Origin: Methanobacteriota archaeon
GTDB taxonomy: Archaea > Thermoplasmatota > Poseidoniia > Poseidoniales > Poseidoniaceae
Assembly: GCA_002725275.1 (NCBI GenBank)
Contig: PBOE01000004.1
Coordinates: forward strand, 25,997 to 31,831
Length of the DNA stretch: 5,835 nucleotides
Reading direction: 5' to 3'
The position numbers and the translations under genes are program-made. The stretch's first letter is position 1. Every line of letters starts with the position of its first letter. Positions 1 to 4,300 of this stretch are shown here, piece after piece. The notes under the pieces were generated by a model that made no database searches, was not told the origin of the DNA, and saw only the letters and a program-made list of their open reading frames with translations.

Positions 1-218
1 TCAGCCAAACCGGTGGCTGAATTCCAGTTGGTGTTGTCTTCAAAATCGCTCAAGTACGGGTTGAGAAAGACCCAAACACCGCCCATGATGGTGATGACCA
101 TGGCCAGCAGCATCACGACACCCAACACTTCGCTCACAGCTCGCTCATCGCTGCAGCGACGATGAGGCGCAACCTGAACGGCGACTCGGTCCACAAGGTT
201 GACACAACCCCGTATCAT
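1..218 (-). CDS. Archaeal pilin-like (DUF1628/Pilin_N-type) protein, N-terminal part, truncated by window edge
   Basis: The first 72 residues are visible on the minus strand, from an ATG at 218-216 to the left edge. An in-frame TAA (221-219) directly precedes this ATG, which fixes the longest possible start. Residues 1-26 form a polar, Arg-containing leader. Residues 26-36 read RAVSEVLGVVM and lead into a hydrophobic helix to about residue 52, then FLNPYLSDFEDN. R-A-V-S-E-V-[IL]-G followed by a hydrophobic segment is the signature of archaeal type IV pilin/archaellin-like N-termini. These are processed by a PibD/FlaK-type prepilin peptidase near the Arg-Ala junction and then assembled by the hydrophobic helix. 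Here that maturation is inferred. The mature domain is outside the window, so a pilus subunit cannot be told from a surface protein that merely uses this leader. The gene starts 32 nt after the hydrolase stop on the same strand, so co-transcription is plausible. GAGGT at 233-229 is a possible ribosome binding site. Confidence 0.75.
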   Translation of the reverse strand, partial: MIRGCVNLVDRVAVQVAPHRRCSDERAVSEVLGVVMLLAMVITIMGGVWVFLNPYLSDFEDNTNWNSATGLA

Positions 219-228
219 TTAGCCATTG

Positions 229-233
229 ACCTC
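229..233 (-). promoter_or_regulatory. Possible ribosome binding site of the pilin-like gene
   Basis: On the minus strand, GAGGT lies 10 nt before the ATG at 218. It matches part of the archaeal Shine-Dalgarno consensus GGAGGTGA. The spacing is slightly long, so this is only moderate support for the start. Confidence 0.35.
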
Positions 234-250
234 AAAGTGCAGAAAAGCCG

Positions 251-1060
251 TCAGTTGAGCGGGCTCTTTTCGGGTGAGGCAGCGGTTTCAGCTCCAACGT
301 AGTGGGAAAAATCCGGCCCGTTCTGCGCTGAAATTCGAAGGTCGCCAGTGAACACTTCATCGATGTAGTACAGGACGGTTGATTCAGCCAAATGGGGGGC
401 GTTGTTTTTTTCGCTGAGGTGGGTCAGCGTGATGCTCCGCGTGGTTTCCGTGCACACCTCGGCCAAAAACCGGCCGGTTTGTTCGTTGGAAAGGTGGCCT
501 CCACGGCCGGAGATTCGGTCTTTGAGTGAATACGGATACGGTCCGTACATCAGTTTGTTGTGGTCATAATTGGCTTCGATGGAGATGTGTTCGCAGCCAC
601 GCACGTGCGCCACCAACTCATCGGTCCACGAGCCCAAGTCGGTGATGATCGCTGCCCGTTCGCCGCCGTGACTGGCCACAAAGGCGACGTTGTCCGAGCC
701 GTCGTGGGGGACAGGGACGGGCAAGACGGCCAAATCATCGCCGACACGGACCAAATCCAGCGCCTCAAAAAAGGTCGTCAATTCGGGAACGAGATCCAAC
801 TCAAGAGCGGTCCGTTCATTGGCCAAGACGGGGATGTTCCACTTTGTTTGTACGACTTTCGCACCCCCTCCGTGGTCGCCATGATGATGGGTGATGAAGA
901 CGCAGTCGATGTCTTCGGGGGAGAGTTGCAGTCGAGCCAGTCGTTTCGCTAACTGGGTGCCGCTGAACCCCTGGTCGATGAGCACCTTGGCGTTGGGTGT
1001 TTCAAGCAAGGTCGAGTTGCCTCGACTGCCTGTCCCCAAGTGTGTTATGGTCATCGTCAT
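251..1060 (-). CDS. MBL-fold metal-dependent hydrolase, YycJ/WalJ-like
   Basis: This is a complete 269-residue protein, close to the usual size of YycJ/WalJ-type metallo-beta-lactamase-fold enzymes. It begins with the family's N-terminal pattern (ITHLGTGSRGNSTLLE), with the acidic strand VLIDQG near residues 26-31. The metal-binding signature is H58-x-H60-x-D62-H63 in ITHHHGDHGGG. Further likely ligands are H119 (VPHDGSDN), D141 (ITDLG) and H214 (LTHLSEKNN). E162-A-N-Y-D166, GPYPYSLKDRI (173-183) and GHLSNEQT (188-195) match the conserved C-terminal segments I know from YycJ relatives. Those relatives are soluble two-metal phosphodiesterases, some proposed as 5'-3' nucleases linked to DNA repair or cell-wall regulation. 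The substrate here is unknown. No signal peptide or membrane segment is visible. Translation may start at Met1 or Met3 (1054); a weak GTGA element lies 8 nt upstream of Met1. It probably leads a short operon with the downstream pilin-like gene. Confidence 0.9.
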   Translation of the reverse strand: MTMTITHLGTGSRGNSTLLETPNAKVLIDQGFSGTQLAKRLARLQLSPEDIDCVFITHHHGDHGGGAKVVQTKWNIPVLANERTALELDLVPELTTFFEALDLVRVGDDLAVLPVPVPHDGSDNVAFVASHGGERAAIITDLGSWTDELVAHVRGCEHISIEANYDHNKLMYGPYPYSLKDRISGRGGHLSNEQTGRFLAEVCTETTRSITLTHLSEKNNAPHLAESTVLYYIDEVFTGDLRISAQNGPDFSHYVGAETAASPEKSPLN

Positions 1061-1209
1061 GCGAACATCTCACTTCGGTCGCGGGAAGGACTTGAAGCCA
1101 CCGGGCCGACGGCCATTGATGGACGGTGTTTTGGCTGTTAATCAACGGATGCAACGATGATTTGTATGAACAACGTTCCATCACCCTCATAAGCAATCTT
1201 TGCGGAGTG

Positions 1210-1217
1210 AAAATAAG
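1210..1217 (+). promoter_or_regulatory. Candidate archaeal TATA-like element for the giant gene
   Basis: AAAATAAG, preceded by purine-rich GGAGTG, resembles a weak BRE/TATA pair. An initiation site about 25 nt downstream would fall near 1238-1241 and give a very short leader that barely contains the ribosome binding site. The call rests on position and AT content only. Confidence 0.3.
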
Positions 1218-1240
1218 AGCGAGGCGAACGCTTTGCCCAC

Positions 1241-1245
1241 GGTGA
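1241..1245 (+). promoter_or_regulatory. Ribosome binding site of the giant gene
   Basis: GGTGA ends 4 nt before the ATG at 1250 and is complementary to the archaeal 16S rRNA 3' end (UCACC). Upstream in this frame a TAA occurs at 1214-1216 with no other start codon between, so the ATG at 1250 is well supported. Confidence 0.65.
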
Positions 1246-1249
1246 GACC

Positions 1250-1333
1250 ATGCGGAGAAGTCAAACGACCATCCTGACCACGCTTGCCGTCATCGCAAGT
1301 CTTCTCTTCATGTCACAATTCCCAGCGGTGTCC
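1250..1333 (+). other. Predicted signal peptide of the giant protein
   Basis: Residues 1-28 show a basic start (M-R-R), a hydrophobic core (ILTTLAVIASLLFM, 8-21) and a small-residue site A26-V27-S28. A Pro/Thr/Asp-rich linker (about 35-46) then leads into the first acidic loop. This matches a Sec-type signal peptide. No Cys lipobox is present at the cleavage region, so a lipoprotein is unlikely. Confidence 0.75.
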
Positions 1334-4300
1334 AACGTTGCCAACGTGCACCCCGATCAAACCGACGGAACGCCCCCGCCCAACACGGACACGGACGGCG
1401 ATCTGATCCCTGATGTTCACGAGACGTTGTTCGAGGAATGGATGAACTGGACGGCCGTTGACGGTCGTGAAGTCGTGCTTCAAGGGCTTGACAAAAACAA
1501 CGCCTCGGACGCATCGACGGACCGTGACCGAGACGGCTTGAACGCCACGGAAGAATTCTGCTGGCCCTACCCTGCCAATTGCACAGCACCGGGGTTCCCC
1601 CGCGGTCTCACCGGCCAACTGGACGAGAACAGCGACCGAATTTACCTCGACCCGCGTGTCTCCGATACCGACGGCGACGGCATGCCCGACGGATACGAAG
1701 CCTACATGTGCCATCGCCTGGGAGGTTTTGACCCCGTGGCGCTACGATACGCCTGCCCGTCCTTTGACCCCCTCAACGCCAGCGATTTGACCCTCGACGG
1801 TGACAACGACGGCTTTGACGTCGACCGAGACGGCATCCTTAGCGACGCTGAACGGTTCACCGCCCCCGAGGAATACGCCCACGGCACCCCCGCCAACTTC
1901 ACGGCGGAGCTTGATGGGCTGTGGTGTTACGCCACCCTGCCCGAGGGCGCCGTGCTCAAGAATTGGCCCTTCCTTCCCTCCGGAGCCAACGCCACCTTCC
2001 ACAACCTGCTCTCCGCCTGCACGTCCCGTGCGGTCAATCCGGTGGGGGAGGATTTGTGGCTCGGCACCGACCCGCTGCTGGACGACTCCGACCGCTACCT
2101 GTGGGACGGATTCTCGGTTCGCCCGCTTTACCCGTCCTTCGGCGACGGCATTCCCGACGGGTGGGAAGTTCACTTTGGGCTCGACCCGCTGAACCGGTCC
2201 AACGCCCTTGACGACCCCGACAACGACGGCTGGGACACCAACCGAGACGGCGGCATTTCCAGCGATGTCTCACGCACGCTAACCGCCCTTAAGGTCGGTG
2301 AGGCGCTGTCCACCCTCGAAGAATACCTCGTCCACTACGATGACGGAAACACGGTCTACCCCGGCCTCAAGACCACGTTCGTTGGCGACGAAACCGGGTT
2401 TAGCACCCTTCCGCTGGTGTACGATGCACCCGAGGAAACGCTCGCTGTGATGCATCACGATGTTCGAGCCCTCGAAGAAAACGACGGTGTGCTGTATGCG
2501 ATGACCAAATACGGTGTGAGCGTCTTGAACCTCGACGCCTCCGCTCAGAGCCACCACTCACTGCCCCAAGGGGTCATCCTCCACGACGGCTTCCTCGCCA
2601 CCTCGGACGGTTCGCCCTACGCTGTGGTCATGGGAACGAGCATCGGTTTTGCTGTGGCTCCACTGCTCGCTGACGGGGCGCTTGGCACCGTTGGCACTTG
2701 GTCGTGGAGCATGGGTGAACCGTTGCACGCCGTGGCACCCCTTGGCGGTGAGGACGTCAACCTCCACGCCATCGGTCTGGGCCAGGCAGGGGAAGGCAGC
2801 ATCGTCGAAATTGACGGAAGTGCCACCGTCGTTTCCACGCACGTGCTCGGTACCGGTATCGTGGCGGGTCTCAGCGAGGCCAACGCATCGGTCTCGTCCA
2901 TCCAACACGGTCTCGCTGGCGGGACGACGTTCCATCTGTTCATCGGAACCGACCGTGGTTTGTTCATCGTGGACACCGCCACCGCGCGCGACGACACCAC
3001 CGGCGCGTGGCGGTTTTTCTACACGCCCGATGACAGTCCCATCCCGACCGACGTTGACGAACTTCGCAGCCTGCCGTTGGGATCAAACGACAACCCCGCC
3101 GAAATTCGAGACTTGGTGCTCGATGGCCCTTCATCGTCCAACGCTCAAGCCCTTTGGTTTGGAACGCCGTCCGGGTTGCACAAACTGGACCTGAACGATG
3201 ATTTCATCGAACACAGCGGTCTTTATGTCCATCCAGGCGTTGACGGAAAACTCTCCAAAGAAACCAACAACATTCACGCCATCCACCCGACCGGAGATGA
3301 ATTGCTCATCGGCTCGCAGTGGGGACTCTGGGCCCTCGCTGGAGATTATGCAGCGGTTTACGGCGTGCAAGACCAAACTCGTCTGCCGGGGGAAATCGTT
3401 GCGTTGGCCACGTCTGTGGGTGATGGCAACGTTTCTGTTTACGGCGCAGCCTCGCCGGGCCGCTTTGCAAACCTCCAACTCATGGACCCGGGTGCCAACG
3501 ATTCTGACGCTGACGGCATGCCCGACGGCTGGGAGGTCGTCCACGGCCTAGATCCCACCGACCCCTGGGATGCGCTTTTTGACGACGATGCTGACGGTTT
3601 GGACCTCGACCAATCGGGCGACATGAACCTTGAACGTCTGTGGACGAACCTCAAGGAATTCAGGTACGTCAAATCCACGCCCGAGGGCTACAACTCAACC
3701 GACCCCCGCGTCGGCGACACCGACGGGGACGGAGTTGGCGACGGCTCGGAATACTACGGCTTCTTCTTCGAGCAAAGCAACCTCTGGTGCTATTATACCG
3801 TTCAAATGGATTACCTCTGCGACAGTGCCAAGGGCGAAGTAGCCAACGCCACCTATCTGTCGCTCGCCAACATCGACGCCGGCACCGACCCCACCAACCC
3901 CGACTCGGACGGGGACGGTATGCCCGACGGTTGGGAGATCCAACATCGACGATGGGTGGGTGACACCTTCACGGGTGGCAACAACTGGAGCCTTGATCCG
4001 CTTCGTGCAGAGGACGCCAACTGGGACGCCGACGGCGACGGACTGCCAAACCTGTGTGAGTACCAATGGTCCGTCGTGCGCTTGATGGGCCTGAACGGTG
4101 ACCTGCTCGAGGATTACGGTGAGTCGCCGGAGGCGGTGGAGGCATGGGCTGTTGCCGACCCGAACCTCGTGGATTCCGACGGCGACACGCTCCCCGACGG
4201 TTGGGAATCCAAAGGGCTGTGTTCATGGGACCCCTCTCGCCGAGGCGTGAACCCCCTCAACGGCTCAGACGCATTCGAAAACCCCGATGGTGACGGGTAC

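Larger units (their letters stand above)
1061..1249. promoter_or_regulatory. Divergent intergenic region between the hydrolase gene and the giant secreted-protein gene
   Basis: These 189 bases separate two divergently transcribed genes and should hold both promoters. The right part has an A-rich element (1210-1217) and a ribosome binding site (1241-1245) for the plus-strand gene. For the minus-strand gene I see no convincing TATA box; an AT-richer stretch around 1160-1175 is the only candidate. A small GC-rich palindrome, GGCC-GAC-GGCC, lies at 1104-1114. No tRNA or small gene is evident. Confidence 0.6.

Noticed and set aside
560..952. 130-codon plus-strand open frame
   Set aside because: It lies antisense to the well-supported metallo-beta-lactamase-fold gene, and its product has no recognisable motif.
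1096..1136. Possible hairpin (AGCCACCG ... CGGTG-TTTT-GGCT, with inner GGCC-GAC-GGCC)
   Set aside because: Stems are short and bulged, and the element lies upstream of both divergent genes where no transcript is expected to end. It is not a supportable terminator or riboswitch.
1002..1196. 64-codon minus-strand open frame reaching into the intergenic region
   Set aside because: It overlaps the start of the hydrolase gene in another frame and shows no convincing start signal or motif.
1742..2173. 143-codon open frame on the minus strand, and similar minus-strand frames at 1313-1714, 3695-4066 and 4727-5221
   Set aside because: They lie antisense to the continuous 1528-codon gene. Their Val/Gly/Arg-rich products are the expected reading of Asp- and Gly-codon-rich DNA on the opposite strand. 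No recognisable domain or ribosome binding site was seen.
2649..3194. 181-codon plus-strand open frame
   Set aside because: It is out of frame inside the giant gene, across the propeller region. Its Ser/Thr/Pro/Arg-rich composition is typical of a shifted reading of GC-rich coding DNA.
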